64,000 nt of DNA from Cheilinus undulatus (taxonomy: Eukaryota > Chordata > Actinopteri > Labriformes > Labridae), in assembly GCF_018320785.1 (NCBI RefSeq), contig NC_054876.1:18870212-18934211 (forward strand), written 5' to 3'. The position numbers and the translations under genes are program-made. How positions within the stretch are numbered: position 1 is the stretch's first letter; every line of letters begins with the position of its first letter. Under the pieces are notes generated by a model. It ran no database searches, was not told the origin of the DNA, and worked only from the letters and a program-made list of their open reading frames with translations. Positions 48,103 through 61,482 of this stretch are shown piece by piece.

Positions 48103-49702
48103 CCCCGTTCAGACCAAAGATTTGTGACGTAATGAGACCGTTTTAGAACGTTGCTGTTAACAGTCACTGCAGTCTGGATCGAGCCGCTGGAGCTTGAATC
48201 AGGCTGCCTGATGATGATGAAGATGTTTCCTGTGATTCAGCTTGTTAAGAAGCAAACAGCAGGTTTCAGGATAAATGCAAAAAGGGAAGTGGAGGTTTGA
48301 TAGGCTGTAAACACCGACAAATATTTGTTTGGACTAGAATATATTGTTAGATAAAATCATGCTGGGAATTTTGGAGGTGATGACATCAGTATTTTTTTAC
48401 ATGGAAACTTCAGGCCATAAACACTCCTCTACCCTAAAGAAAGCAGGACACGCTGTGCTACATGAGTTAATACATGAGAAATTCAAGGCTGCAGGAGCCA
48501 AGGTTGTCATAGCTAACTAAAACTAACAAAATAACTACAAATAAAATGTAATTATTTAACTGACTTAAACTATAAATGTAAAAATATAACTAGAACTGTA
48601 CTGTATGCTCTCAAAACAAACTTTAAATAAACTAAGAAACAGCCACCCTTAGTTTTAATATTGAGTTGTATCCAAATATCAAGTTTGAGTAAGTAGAATA
48701 AAAAGTGAAGGTTAGTCTATTTTAATATCTATTTTATTAAATTATATGTTGTTTGATTTTTCTGCCCATTAGCAACTCACAGTTGAAGTTCCCAATTTTA
48801 CTGTAAAAAACAAACAAACAAACAAAAAAAAAAACAGGAATAGAGCTCAGTGCATGCATGTGCATCTGGCTGTCGCCAGTGTGAGTTTGTTCACAGAAAG
48901 TAAAGGAGACAGTCGCTTGGAAGCACACTGGAAGGCGCCCGTGTGTTTTGTGCTATTTCTTTGGAAATGTTTTATCATCTCCCTCAGTTGCAGCAGCCTG
49001 AACTGGTAGGTAGGGATGGTAATTCATAAGATATCAATGCCATTTTCGATTTTTCTTATGGATTAAATTCTTTATCGATTCCTTCCTGTAAATTTTCTTT
49101 ATGGATCACTAAAAATGTTAAACATCCAGTGTTTGGGGGAAGAACATGCTAAGATATACAAAAATTCTCTTCTTTATTGGAAATGTCTCAGTTAAAAGAA
49201 ATTGCTCTCTGGATCTTCAATCTGTGAACTTGAATTAGAATACAACACTACTGCTCATTTTCTTTAAAAGATGAAATCCTAATACAAATATAAAACTAGT
49301 CTCTGGATGCTAGATCTCTGGACGTACCACAATAAACTGAAATCTTTTAGGGCCAGTTATAATAAGAATATGATATGGTCTTGCATGCCGGGTGTAACTG
49401 TACCACAGGCTGGATTTGGCCCCTTGACCTTGAGTTTGACATCCTTGATTTATTTCCTCAACCTCTCTGTTCTTGTCGCCGACTGCATCATGGAAGACCA
49501 TGTTTTTCATGGCACATGGGCGTTAGGCATCGATAACGGAATCGTTAAAGACAAAATGTTAATGATGTCGATGGATTGAACCAACTTAAACCGGTTCTCA
49601 ATGGGACCCTCAATTCCGATCCCTCCTGGTAGGCCTTTGGAGTAGCCTGCTGCAAGCAGTTGCAAGTTGTGACTCATCTTGAATCTTTGGTCTGAACTGG
49701 AC
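48103..49702. mobile_element. Inverted-repeat element split by a hAT insertion
   Basis: Left end has GTTCAGACCAAAGATTTGTG (48107) and the right end ends AATCTTTGGTCTGAAC (49682), inverted copies of GTTCAGACCAAAGATT. Taking out the hAT element at 49011-49625 and one copy of its duplication leaves about 975 bases. No transposase frame is visible. Confidence 0.6.
49011..49625. mobile_element. Non-autonomous hAT element with 8-bp target duplication
   Basis: Ends TAGGGATGGTAATT (left) and AATTCCGATCCCTC (right) are imperfect inverted copies. CTGGTAGG occurs directly before (49003-49010) and directly after (49626-49633), an 8-bp target duplication as made by hAT transposases. 615 bases, no functional frame. 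It is nested in the older element at 48103-49702. Confidence 0.8.
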
Positions 49703-51989
49703 TTTAGTGTAGAGCTTCAATACTCTGTTTGTATTTAAAAAGGTAAATGATGAATGAAAGGTAAAGTAAAACCCCAAATTGAAACAATCACAAGGACATT
49801 TTAAAACAAAAACACAACAGTTTTTATGTTTTGCATATTTCTGCAAGTCATCTCAAAGTGTCTTTGTATACCAAAACATATTAGGAACAAATACACCAAA
49901 AGTTTTGCAGCTCAGTTTGGACCATAAACATTTCTCAAACTTTTCCTTTAATATCAGCTGCAAATGAAAGGAGGGACAATATAAAGAGAACATGAACGGA
50001 CGTGCATGTTTGATTTGAATGGATAACACTGTAGTAGCAAAATCCAACAAATCCATCTAAACATGCACATCAAGCTTCATTTGTTTTCTGCTAATACCAG
50101 GCCTCTCAAGGGACATTTAATGCTCATTCATATCGACCCGAGTCAGACATTCAGACTTCTCCATTTCTCGGTAATATCCCCACCAACAAGGTATAAAATT
50201 CTCTATCTAATCTGATCCCAAGTACAAGGGTGTGTGCCTGTTTGCTGTTAGCAGCAGCTAATCCTGGCTAATCCTGATGACAGTGAGGCTTCTTAAGAGC
50301 TGTGTGACAAAAGCTGCATCAACCTTCATCCCTCTGATGAGTCCTTCATTTTAACAAAACACACTCAGTCCCCTGAAAGTTAAAGCTTATAGTAAAACGA
50401 GCTAAATGTGACGTAAACCACCACTGTATGTATTCACTGCTTTGGATGTTTGTTTCAATTATGCAAAGGCTCACAATAAAGCAGTGAACGCTCAGTCATA
50501 GATGTAGTTTTCAAACTAAAAGCCGGTGCATGTGAATGTTCATCTTCATAGTTTTGTTAGAGAAAAAAGAAAGCATGAAGCTGACTAACTGCGGGGACTC
50601 TACTCTTTAAAGTCTGCGGTACTAGAGAGCCTTGAGATGATCTGATATGAAACACTTCCTGCTCCCAGCCATGTTCACCCTGTCTCTTGAATAAATTAAA
50701 TTAACAGAATCCTTTGGGCCAATTAGAAACAAGCATTTGTCCAGGCCATGGTATGAACAGAAGGTCACCACGTGCACAACAACACAACTCAGCAGGAGAA
50801 AAAGTGTTCTCACCATGACACAGCAAAAAGAGATTAACACACCGGATTTTAAAAAAAGCACTTTAGATATGAAAAGATAGAGGACTTTTTACATTGTGCC
50901 CTTAAATTGCCTTTATGATTAATGCTATTAATAATATGTTGGTACAGTGACTTCATATTTTTACCTTTATTCAGTACATTCATTATCAGGCTGCTCTCAA
51001 ACATTAGGATGAAAAATTATAGCTGTTACAATAAAATTTCTCCCTCACCATACACACTGTTAAATACAATCAATCCGAGACGTTTAATGCACCCTGCAGG
51101 TGTTTGGTTGATGAAGTACTTTAATTTGCGTGGTACCACACAAGCAGCATGGCTGTAGGGAAGGCTGTAGAGGTCAAAAAGGAGGATTTTAGCATGCCAA
51201 TGTTAGCATTAAGCTCATAGCACAGCTGAGCCTTAAGTAAAGAGTTTTATTTAAATCACAGGGGAAAGCTTCCAACATGACTAAAGACATTCAGACGTTT
51301 TATATAAGAGAGTGTTTTCTATGCTAGTCTCTTGGAAGTTATTTGTATCACAACCTTGTGTTAGATGTTTTCCTCTTTTGTGATTCTAAGAAATGTATGT
51401 CAACTGATGAGACTAGGCAGAAGCATTTCCTCTTTGTTTGCCGCTGCCTTACCTAAAATATTACAATAAACTCAACTTAAAATATGATATGATACCAAAT
51501 TGATGATACTATTTTACCACAATTTATTTCCATTTGTCTAATTTTATGGAGACACAAGACTGAAGTCTTTTATGAAAATGTCATACATTTATTTCAACTC
51601 TCTGACTGTTCAAATATTTCAAATTCCCTTTATGATGTTTCCATGCATACATACTTTTTAATTTTGAGGGTGATAGTCACTGATATATCAACTTATTTTG
51701 TAAATAAAAAACTTCTCGTTCAAGACAAGCTGATTTCTAAGCCTCAAAGTTTTAACTTGCTTCCTCTCTTCCTTAGCTATGTCAAACAAGAGAAGCCAAA
51801 GCCAGATAGCACCCTCTGCTGGTTAAAAATGAGCTGTACTACAATATTTAGTTCTGTCAAATCACGTTAAATTGTCCATACTTTGATCAGTCTTTACTTA
51901 TCCTGAAGTTGAATTAGAAGATTATTGTGACAAAAGGTCTTATTTTAAGTAAGGCAGCATCTTGGTCAGGTCAAGACAGTCACCTGAGA
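49703..51989. other. Non-coding stretch
   Basis: AT-rich, no supported exon and no repeat I recognise. Confidence 0.5.
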
Positions 51990-52956
51990 CGCCATCTACG
52001 TAGCTTACGCAGCTAAGGTATCTAACATAAGCTTTGTTGGCATAGACATCTGTGAGCTTCAGCTTTAGCTACTTTGTCTACATTGCTCTGTTATCTATGT
52101 AGTTCTATTATCTATGTGGATTGCGCAGCTAACAGAGCTACATAAGCTACGTTAGAATGTTTTCATGGAGGACAAGCTTTTTTCATTTAAGCAGAAGGTC
52201 TCTGTAATTGATGGATTTCCCATCAATTACATATACTAGAGGGGTCTGGCTGCAGACTGTATATTTCTTACTGATATCCTTACAGACCATTCATCTGAAA
52301 CAGCATCTACTTCAGAATGGAAGTGCCTAAATTGTCGGTAGCACGTATTTCCAGTTTTAGAATGTTTATTCATAAAAAAAGTCTGGCAGTTACATTCATG
52401 AAATAACCACGATGTACACATTACCTAATAAGCAAAATTCCATAAATAAAACACAGAGAAAGGTCAGAAGTCTAATCTGGGATGAATCAACCCGTTTTAG
52501 AAGCAGAAACACAAATGGTGGCTCACTTCAGCTTTGTTAGCTTTTTCTACTGCTAACATAGCTACGCTAGCTACGTTATCAAACTTACTACATAAGCCAA
52601 CGTACCTAAGTTAGCTTTAGCAACATGACCTTTAGCAAGCGTAGCTATATCTAACTTAGCTATGTAGATTACATATCTATGTAGCTTACATGGCTGCTTT
52701 TTCAGCTTAGCTTTAGCTATATTAGATATGTAGCTGTGGAGCTATATTATCTAAAGCTAAGTTAGCTTTAGCAATTTGAGATTTAGCAAACATAGCAAAA
52801 GCTTATGTGAATACAGAGTTTATGTAGCTGCTTTGTTAGCTTTAGCTATGTTAGCGAGCTATGTAAGTCTGTTACCTATGTAGCTTATGCAGCTAACAGA
52901 ACTATGTAAGCTACACTTGGAATGTTTTCATGGAGGACAAGCCTTTTTCTTTTAAG
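51990..52956. repeat. AGCT-rich array with a duplicated end block
   Basis: Dense short words built on TAGCTA, GCTACGTTAGC and GCTATGTAGCT, many self-complementary, at 51990-52160 and 52530-52915. An ~85-base block ending in TTTTCATGGAGGACAAGC is present twice in the same direction (52108-52191, 52871-52956); an inverted relative lies at 35979. Between the copies sits a perfect hairpin at 52204-52230. Confidence 0.65.
52204..52230. repeat. Perfect 11-bp hairpin
   Basis: GTAATTGATGG, loop ATTTC, CCATCAATTAC: an 11-bp stem without mismatch. Probably an accident of repeat decay or a small element end. Confidence 0.8.
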
Positions 52957-55900
52957 ACTGTTTACTTGATTTAATTAAACATTTTGTGATTTGGTTTTGC
53001 AGGTCAGGTGTCTAATTTTTGGTATTGTAACCTTTAACTTTATACAGAAGTTTAATCCGATTTTATTTCCAAAGTGTGTATTTCCGTTCTGACACACATG
53101 GCATTTCAGATGCGTGGTCTGCAGCCAGACTGTCTTGGTTTTCTCTGCTGCTGTGATGACTGTCACACATCCTCCACCTTCACAAGGGCCTCTGCCACTC
53201 ATGCATACTGAACCGGCGTTACCTTAATATTTGAGAACTGAGGTTGGGGACATGTTCACGTCTGTGTTTGCGTAGTAGACAGTAAGTAAACCATCAGACT
53301 TAAGGTCTGCTCAAAGATCTTTGGAGTCAGGCAGAGATTTCAGGCATAAAGTAAGCTGGAGAAACCTAATCAGCCGACCTCATGATATTATGGCTCATGA
53401 GTTCATGGTAATTCCTTCAGGTCTAGTAATATCTTTTTGACCATTTATTGTCGCTTGTGTATTTTATCTTGTGCAATTTATCCTGCAGTCTTTCCGTAAC
53501 CCCCGATGTTGATCCGTCAGTGCTGACATGTTATAGCTGAATGTTGGCTGTCATAGCCATAAGTGAACTGCAAATAAATTACCCTCTTCAGCACAATAAA
53601 GTTGTCTGAACCTGACTCCAAAGCTGTGATTAGTTAAAAACTGTCAAAAGCATTTTACCTACTCAATGTCAGCACTATGGCAACATAACAGTTACTACTT
53701 ATAATAACTTCTGTACTAAATCAAAGCCTTAAGAGCACTCAAGATTGCATGAGATGATTGCTATGGAGCTAATAATACTACTGGAAGCTGGCATGCAGAG
53801 CTTGGCTGACACTAGAACCTTGCAGTTTTTCTAATATCATATGGTCAATTTGCTTTAGTGATATGAAACCATGCATTTATCTTATTTGTTCAGGATTTGA
53901 GAGATCTATCATTTCTGCTCTCACTCCACATAGGAAAGTAAACTTGCATTTGTTAATGTGCTCACAGCAACTGAAATGTTGAAAATAATGGAAAGCTAAG
54001 ATTAAAGGAATTTTAGTTGAACTACTTTCTACAAAATAGAAGTCCCAGCACAATTGACCTCTTTCTCTCTGTTGTCTCCATTTTAATTGGATGTATGCAT
54101 TATTTTCAGTGAAAGATATCTTAAACCCTGGGCAAGTAAAACACAACACATCTGCATGATACAGTGGGGAAAGATCTTTTTCTCGTCAAAACCTACATGA
54201 TAATGTAGATGCACAAATCTTGTGTTTAAATCCTGCTAACAAACTTATCTGTACTTGCAAAGTGCATCACACATTTACAGCTGCTGAAACAGTGTTTGGT
54301 TTGGTTCATTTTCACGGCTCCTTTGAGCCATATTCATGGAAAATCTCTCCAGGGAAAGAAGACCAAAGAGGTTAAAAGGGTGGACTGGGAGGAACAGCTA
54401 AAGAGGACGACACTGTCTGACACAAACAGAGTGGGTATAAAGAGAAAAATACAGGGGGACAGATTATAACGTGACACTGTAGAGCACAGAGCACAGGGGA
54501 GGAAGGAACACGTCAAAATAATGTTGGGACGCCGTCACTCCCAATACAACACAGATACCAACCCATCGAGAGAGCAAACCGCGCTGCAGTGTCCCCATGT
54601 TTAAATCCAGAGAGTGATGACGGTATCCTCATCTCATTTTTTCCTTTTTCAGCCTTGCCTGTGGTGGAGGGGGGTGGGGGTTACATTGACCCAGTTTTAT
54701 CATGGTGGAAGTCACTATCACTCTGATCACTTTTCTCTCACACACTGTAAACTGCAGGCCGGCTAGTGGCCTCTTCACTCACTCATCGTCAAAGCTTCAT
54801 CAGACAGCGAGGGATGCAGAGAGATGGCAAATCAAAGTACAGCAGAGATAACTCCTGAGATGTTACTACATGGTGAGATCTTTCACAAGAAGAGAAAATA
54901 AAAACACAGCAAAGCATTGTGGAAAAGTGATTGTAGTTTTCTGCATGTGTAACTTCATCTTTCTAGTACCAGAAAAGATCTGTGCTTGCAAGAAAAAATA
55001 TCCCATTAACACATGAAGACAAATTTGCCTGGGGAAGACGCAAAACAAAAGAACTAGCGCTCATCCACTTTGTTGTTTCGTGTTGGATCGTTTGATGATT
55101 TTCTTTTTTTGCAAAACAATCAGAAATCTTTGTAATTAATCTTGTTCAGCTAGAATTAGTTAGCTGCTTCAAAATACCACACAAAAGACAAATATCATTT
55201 AGGTTTTGTTCTGATGTTGCATTTTCTCTCGTCTCTTTTGTTCAGCTGTTGCAATGTAAAAATTTCATTTAAGAGATGTTTTTAACCAGAGATGTCTGAG
55301 AGCGCAGTGCGAATGTAGACAGGAGGTAACATCAGTTAAAGTGCCAGCAAGCAGCTTCAAGTCTGATCAGACACGAGTGCTGACAGGCAGAACAAACAGG
55401 CAAAGCTCACAGTACAGGCCTGTAGAAGCCGATTTCTTTTTTTAGTATATATAAATGTGTATTTTAATCATCATTTTCATCCTGAATGCTGGTATAAAGC
55501 AGGACCTCTCTTTCATTTATGATGAAGATGAGAAAGTTATTGTTCAGATATTTCACAACTTGCTTTAAATTTGGTGGAACATAAAGTAGCAAATGAACTT
55601 GAAAATTGCAATTTAGACACACCATAACTAAAGAAGCTGATTTTTACAGCACAAGCACTGTGGCATCTTCTTAAATAGATACAGTCAGCATTAAGGGGGA
55701 AGCCCAGAAAATGTCACATCTGCTTTGTACCAAGGGGAACAACAAACCATCAACACTCATACTGCTGTGTCACCTTCTACACTACAAATACACGCTAAAA
55801 CTAGAATCCTTTAGGCTTATATCTTTAGATACATACATTTTGTCTGTTCAAGAAGTCACAGAAACTCTTCTTTGACAAGGCTCAAGCAAATTAAACTTGC

Positions 55901-55989
55901 GTCAACATCACTTTAAAACATGTCAAAAACACAACATAGACACATAAAAATGTTTAAAGCAATAACTGATTAAATTTAAGTGGTGTATA
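52957..55989. other. Non-coding stretch
   Basis: No supported exon. A G-rich run lies at 54666-54680. The region is upstream of the DUSP10-like gene and could contain its first exon, but no site stands out. Confidence 0.4.
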
Positions 55990-56115
55990 GTGTTTAGATC
56001 AGGGTGGTTATTGCAGGGGGATGAAGGATTTCTTGTAGATGTTTTTCCGGGCCAGTAGGAGATTGTATCGTCTGCCTGATGGCAGCAAGGAGTTATGTAG
56101 GGGTGAGAGCTAGTC
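55990..56115. repeat. Possible retroelement fragment
   Basis: GATTGTATCGTCTGCCTGAT followed by GGCAGCAAGGAG resembles the CTGCCTGATGGCAGCAG word found in a repeated fish sequence. Weak call. Confidence 0.3.
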
Positions 56116-59100
56116 TGTGATCACAGTTCACAGTTGTACAGATCAGAGAGGGGAGGTTTGGATGATCAAATGATTGCAGTTTTGTATTTTACCCAACCAA
56201 AGCACAGAGCCTAGTAGGAAAACTGCAAGACATCCAGCAGGATAGACATAACATGTATGTTTAGTCTGCTCTTCATTACATGTAGCCTAACTTAAACATT
56301 ACCATGAAGGTTGGATCAATTGATATGATGTCAAATTACATCCATTATATCTATGACAAATGTGATTTTATCTTTCAAGTGATTCAACCAGTAAGCAAAA
56401 GATATCTGGGAATGAAGTGCTGATCCATTGTATGGGATCAGATTTATCAGTATTTTATAATGTATTGACGACAACCTGATCCTATTCTGTTTAGTTTATT
56501 AATGCATTTTCATTTGTCATTTAACAGTAATGACCGAATGTAGCACATAACAGCATATTAGCTTTAGCATCAGAGATTAAAATCTGCTTGCTTGCAGCCT
56601 TGCAGGCTAGGGGAAAGGATTCTTTTCCACAGGACACCCCACCTAAAACTTTGATGTAATGCCATCTAGGGGTCTATTTGTCTCGAACCATCTCAGGCCA
56701 GGCTTCTTTGCATGTAGTCACATGACAAATATGTCCAATTCATTAAAAAAGCAAACAAATAAGGCAAGTAACCCACCAATCCAGGTGGCAGTAATGTTCG
56801 TAAATGTTTGCTAACCCCTATTAAACATCCAACAAAGAAGAGGAAAAAACCAGCAAAACAAAACACACGAAGAAGAAATTTGCTCCTGCGGCAAAAGAAG
56901 CAGAAGAGATAATCACCGGCTGCTTCCTCCTCTCCTCAACTTCGCACTGTTTTTAAAAAGCTTCTCCTATCATATCCTATGTTTACATTAGAAAGACAGC
57001 AGTCCTTCACTGACAAACACAAGTCATAAATCATAAAAATGATACATTGCTCTAAAATACACACACTTTAGTTTTCTTTTCATGTTGTATTTATTTGAAC
57101 TGTTTCAAATCAGGAGATATTAGGCTGTTAATCAATGTTTTGCTTTTCATTTTGAAAATTATTTTTGATTTCCTCTTTTTTCATGTTCAGTACATCACAG
57201 GCTGCACTAGATATCACTGATAGTTCTAAATGACATGGAACAAAGTAGGCTACAAGCTGCACTCATGTTAGTTAAAAAAAACATAATACAGAGAGAGGGG
57301 AATCTAGACTAGACCTTATCTAGACTTTATCTTCTTTTTTAATCCATAAACTGAACCTGTATCATGACCGAATCATAACCTCTGTGAACCATAACACCCC
57401 TGATGCCAACTGTATTCATGTCTGCTGTGAAAATGACTGACAGGTGTCATGTCTACTTGACTTGCTGATAATCTGAGCTAAATTCACACAGCTCAAAGGC
57501 CTTTTGATGACTTTTATGAGACTAACTTAGCATTCATTAACTTATGAAAACAATCTATGTTGCCCAACACTTTTAGTGAAATCTGAACTTTAAAAAAATA
57601 GTATCAATAACACTATACATTTTTGGTAAAGAGCATAATTCATAACTAACCAACAACTGTGGTTCCTATTCTTTAACCCTAATGGTAATTTTAAATATGT
57701 GTAGGCACTGAGCCCACAGTCTTGAGATGTACATCCTGGTTTAACTCCTGAAAAACTGCACCCCTTTGCAGAATGATGCACTAGCCAGCACTGATCATGA
57801 TCTTCGCCATTATCCTTCTCATCATCATAATCATCAGCTTTTAAACTGAGAAATAAGGGTGCCTGTCTCATTTGTACAATGGGTTAACATTGAAATGATA
57901 AAAGCTTTAAAGTTTTATAGTCATGTCAATTTAAACAAGAGAAAAAGCTTAAAAACGGAGGGCAAATTTGGGTACAAGAAAACACCTGGTATCAACAGTA
58001 TTAAAGTGTTGAAAAATAAGATGCTACGCCACAGTCAAGACTGATTTTAAATGACTTGGAAGTAAAGGCTCTGAGTGCTCTTTGCACCACATCTGGTTTT
58101 GAAGGACGATCACTCCATTAATCAGGTAAACACTGTTAGGAACTCCCATCATGTCTGTTTTCTGTCTCTGGACTCTCTCAGACTAAATGCTGACTAAGGG
58201 CCGGTACTGACAGGATGCACAAAGCAAAGATACAAAACTAAACTGTAAAATATTGTGAGACAATTGATCAGGCAGTTAACTGAAATTGTTTTCAATGATC
58301 TGTGTTTACTTGTAACTGCTCCAGTTCATTTGTGCTCCAGCGTCAGTTTTCTAACACATTAATGGAGTCTGATAAAGGGCTGATAAAGCTGCTCTGTCAA
58401 CACGCTGAACATGCTGCCTGCTGCCGTGTGTTTGACATGGACGCTACAGACAAACCGTACATGCTGCATAGAGTGGTTGATGCTGCCAAAATGAGGAAAT
58501 TGTTGCTTGTATGATCAGAACAGCAGATTTGTCCTCTCACTTTGTGATTTGACAGTTTTCCATTCTTGGCCTCTCGGTAAAAGCTCCAATTGGCAGATCT
58601 GTGAATTGCAGTGGCAGGCGTTCTGACAGCTCTGGAATCAACACAACAGAGAGCAGAGCAGAGGGACAGGAGGAACCAGCTCATTACTGACTCTAAGGAA
58701 CATGAGAATTAGCTCAATATGAAACTGTTGACCAAACACAATCTGTCAAACGTTACACTCCCACCAGGAAGACGGGATGTTGGCATTTGACTCAGATTCA
58801 TTCAAAATCTTCCCAAATCTTTTTCAAAACCTTTCAGTTCTGACCAAAACCTGCCACCTTTCTGCAGATTTGACCAATCATCCTGTTTCTCCAACAGACA
58901 TCAACGAGTACAGTGAGTCACCTAATCTACCTCTCTGGGGTTTCGAATATTAATGCTCTAATGTCAGCAATGGTGTTTAAATGTCAGAAGGTTTGTGTTG
59001 CTGTGCCTTAAATATAAAAAACAGTTTGCTGTTAAGCAGACTGCTGTGCCAATCTAAAAAGACTACAGTGTAGTTTTACCACAATACAAAAGATCCTAGG

Positions 59101-60369
59101 AAACTAAAAACTAAAAAAATCAGTCTAATGTGTGGAAGCTTAACGCATGACAAGGATGTGAGTGCTGTGTTTGTTCGAGTTTTCCTTCATTCAGGGAGGA
59201 AACTCTGTCAAGTTGGTGTTTGAATGAGCACATTAATATTTACATTCCTTTAACTGAACGCACTGTCAGTTATTCTGAATATTTACCATTTTAGAATCCG
59301 TGCAGGATGCAGGGGGATTGGACACACCTGCTGTAGGTCTGCGCCCGTAACAGATCCCTACTGCTTTGTCACCCGGAGTTGCTGCTTTATGGCTCCTTGG
59401 GGGGGCGCTCAACATTTGAATGGGTGAAACTTGGTCCAAAATTAATTGGCCAAAGAAGAGGAAGTTTACAGAGTCGTAATCGCAGACAGCAGGGCAAAGG
59501 AAAGTTCACTGACACACGCCCCAGCCATGTTTAAATCTATGTATGGATACAGTTTAGCTTCTACAGCACAGAGGTGAAAAACTCAACAAAGACTTCTCAG
59601 TCTGTAAGAACTGTCTGACAAAAGTAAAGCTTACAGGAAACGCCACGTACATGCTTAGCACTTGCAACTAGTGCACCCCGATCTCTTCACTGAGAAAGCG
59701 GCTGATGTTAATGTTTGTAAACATGCAGGCGTGCTTCCCTTTCTCGTCTCCAAGGGCCATCAGCATAATGAATTCCATTGCAAAGTTATTTGCAAGTATC
59801 GTTCCTACAGTGTGTAAGATGCAAACACTTACGGGGAGGTATGTGATAAAAAGAACGAAGTATTTTACCACAACGCTGTTCCAGCATTGCTGAGACGAGA
59901 GGAAAGGTGTAGAATGCACTCCAGTCTGTTAAGAGAACTGCACTCACGTGCAAAGGATGGACTTCACGAGCCACAGACTCCTATGTAGTTTACAGAAAAT
60001 GAAATGTTTAAGGTTTGTTTGATAGAAGTTGATTAGCAGTTAAGAGCAGCTGAACGTGTCAAGATGCACACAAAAGTTCATTGTGCTTCGGTTCGGTAGG
60101 TTTAGACACTAAAATGTGTCAGTGTTTGAGTGACACATTTTAGGCCTACTGTTGTCCACATGTTTTAATAGGCACTGCAGATGTATTTCTGCTTATTTCT
60201 CAATATTGTAACATATTTTTAAATGTAAATATTTCATTTTGGGCATCTTTTGACAATTTAAAGTACATTACTTTTGCTTAGCTTCATAAACTAGAAAAGC
60301 ACTCAGAGAGCGCAGAGCTATGCCATAAGCCCTATCTCCCAATAGCACAGAATCCTTAAAAAACATTCC
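56116..60369. other. Non-coding stretch
   Basis: No supported gene. 56770-56900 has GGTGGCAGTAATG followed by AAAGAAGAGG-type words, resembling another interspersed repeat. Isolated splice-flanked segments at 58898-58912 (plus) and 59889-59833 (minus) are reported as findings only. Confidence 0.45.
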
Positions 60370-60565
60370 TGGATCTAGATGGTGATCGGGATCAGTCCCA
60401 AAAATCTAATCAGTTCTTCCTTATGCCATTAATGACATTTCCTGAAAATTTCATCAAAATCCATCCATGACTTTTTGAGCTGTGTTGCTAACAAACTAAC
60501 AAAAAAACCAAACTAACAAACGAACAAACCCACCCGATCACATAACCTCCTTGGCGGAGGTAATA
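60370..60565 (+). repeat. Teleost interspersed repeat fragment
   Basis: CCTGAAAATTTCATCAAAAT, then TTTTTGAGCTGTGTTGCTAA and the end CCTCCTTGGCGGAGGTAATA. I recognise this as the 3' part of a frequent fish repeat. The last part forms a short hairpin (CCTCC...GGAGG). Confidence 0.55.
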
Positions 60566-61482
60566 AATTTTACTTAGATACTGTTTTTGCAGATAAGCAT
60601 TTTTGATGGGGTTAATTCCTCTCCTGCACACAAGCTCTTCGAAACAGAAGTAGTTTTTTTAAAAGCTTTGGTGTTTTGTTTTTTTTACTCTACTGTTTAA
60701 AATAACTGACATTGTATGGTATTAAACACATAGTTTTGAATTAGAATTCAAGTACGGTAAATTTTGACAGCCTTGCACTGGTGTAATCATTTTTCATTCC
60801 TAATTGAACAACTCCGACCTTGAACAGCAATGTTCTCAGAGACTATATGCATAAATCCATATAAACCCAATACTTGATGTCATCCTTTGATTATTCATCC
60901 ATGCTGAAATCTGTTAGCTGTCCACTCACTGCTTCCTGGTGCCTCTTGCTGAGTATACTGATCAATCAGAGGCTGTTTTCCAAGCTTTCCACTAACTAGA
61001 GGCTCTGAGATAGAAATCCCTCTGTCTTATTATTGGGTAAGGGCTTACTGTACTCTGCTTTTTATAGCACTCCCTTGTGTTGCAATTAAAGTGAAACTGA
61101 AAAGGGAACGTTACATGCATGTAATGATGCATTTAGACTCTTACTGAAATTACAAAGATGGGTGAGAGCAAGACAGTCAGGTGGTTGCCACAAATATTTT
61201 TCCATATTTCATTCTAGACTGATAAAAGCCAACGAAGAGGAAGGTTAGGTTTTTTGTGTCACAGTACTCTTTGTAACTCAGTGGTTGGCAGTGTCTTACC
61301 ATCACATTTTAGTGTCTGTTCAGCTCTAAAGTGAGTAGAGTGAAGATGAATGAAGCTGGTACCACAAAGCGGAAAAGCCCAAGAACTGACAAAAGATGCT
61401 TCACTTGTTTTTGAAAACACTGCTGGACACAAATGTCTCTTTGTTTTTTTGTACATGCTAACTTGTGAACTGTAGTAATTTA

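Noticed and set aside
51990-52920. CRISPR-like spacing of repeated words
   Set aside because: The words are palindromic and irregularly spaced, with no constant repeat or spacer length, and the genome is a vertebrate.
59668-59919. 83-codon hydrophobic frame, minus strand, looking like membrane helices
   Set aside because: I could not match it to any receptor family; an internal good splice donor breaks it and no neighbouring exons were found.
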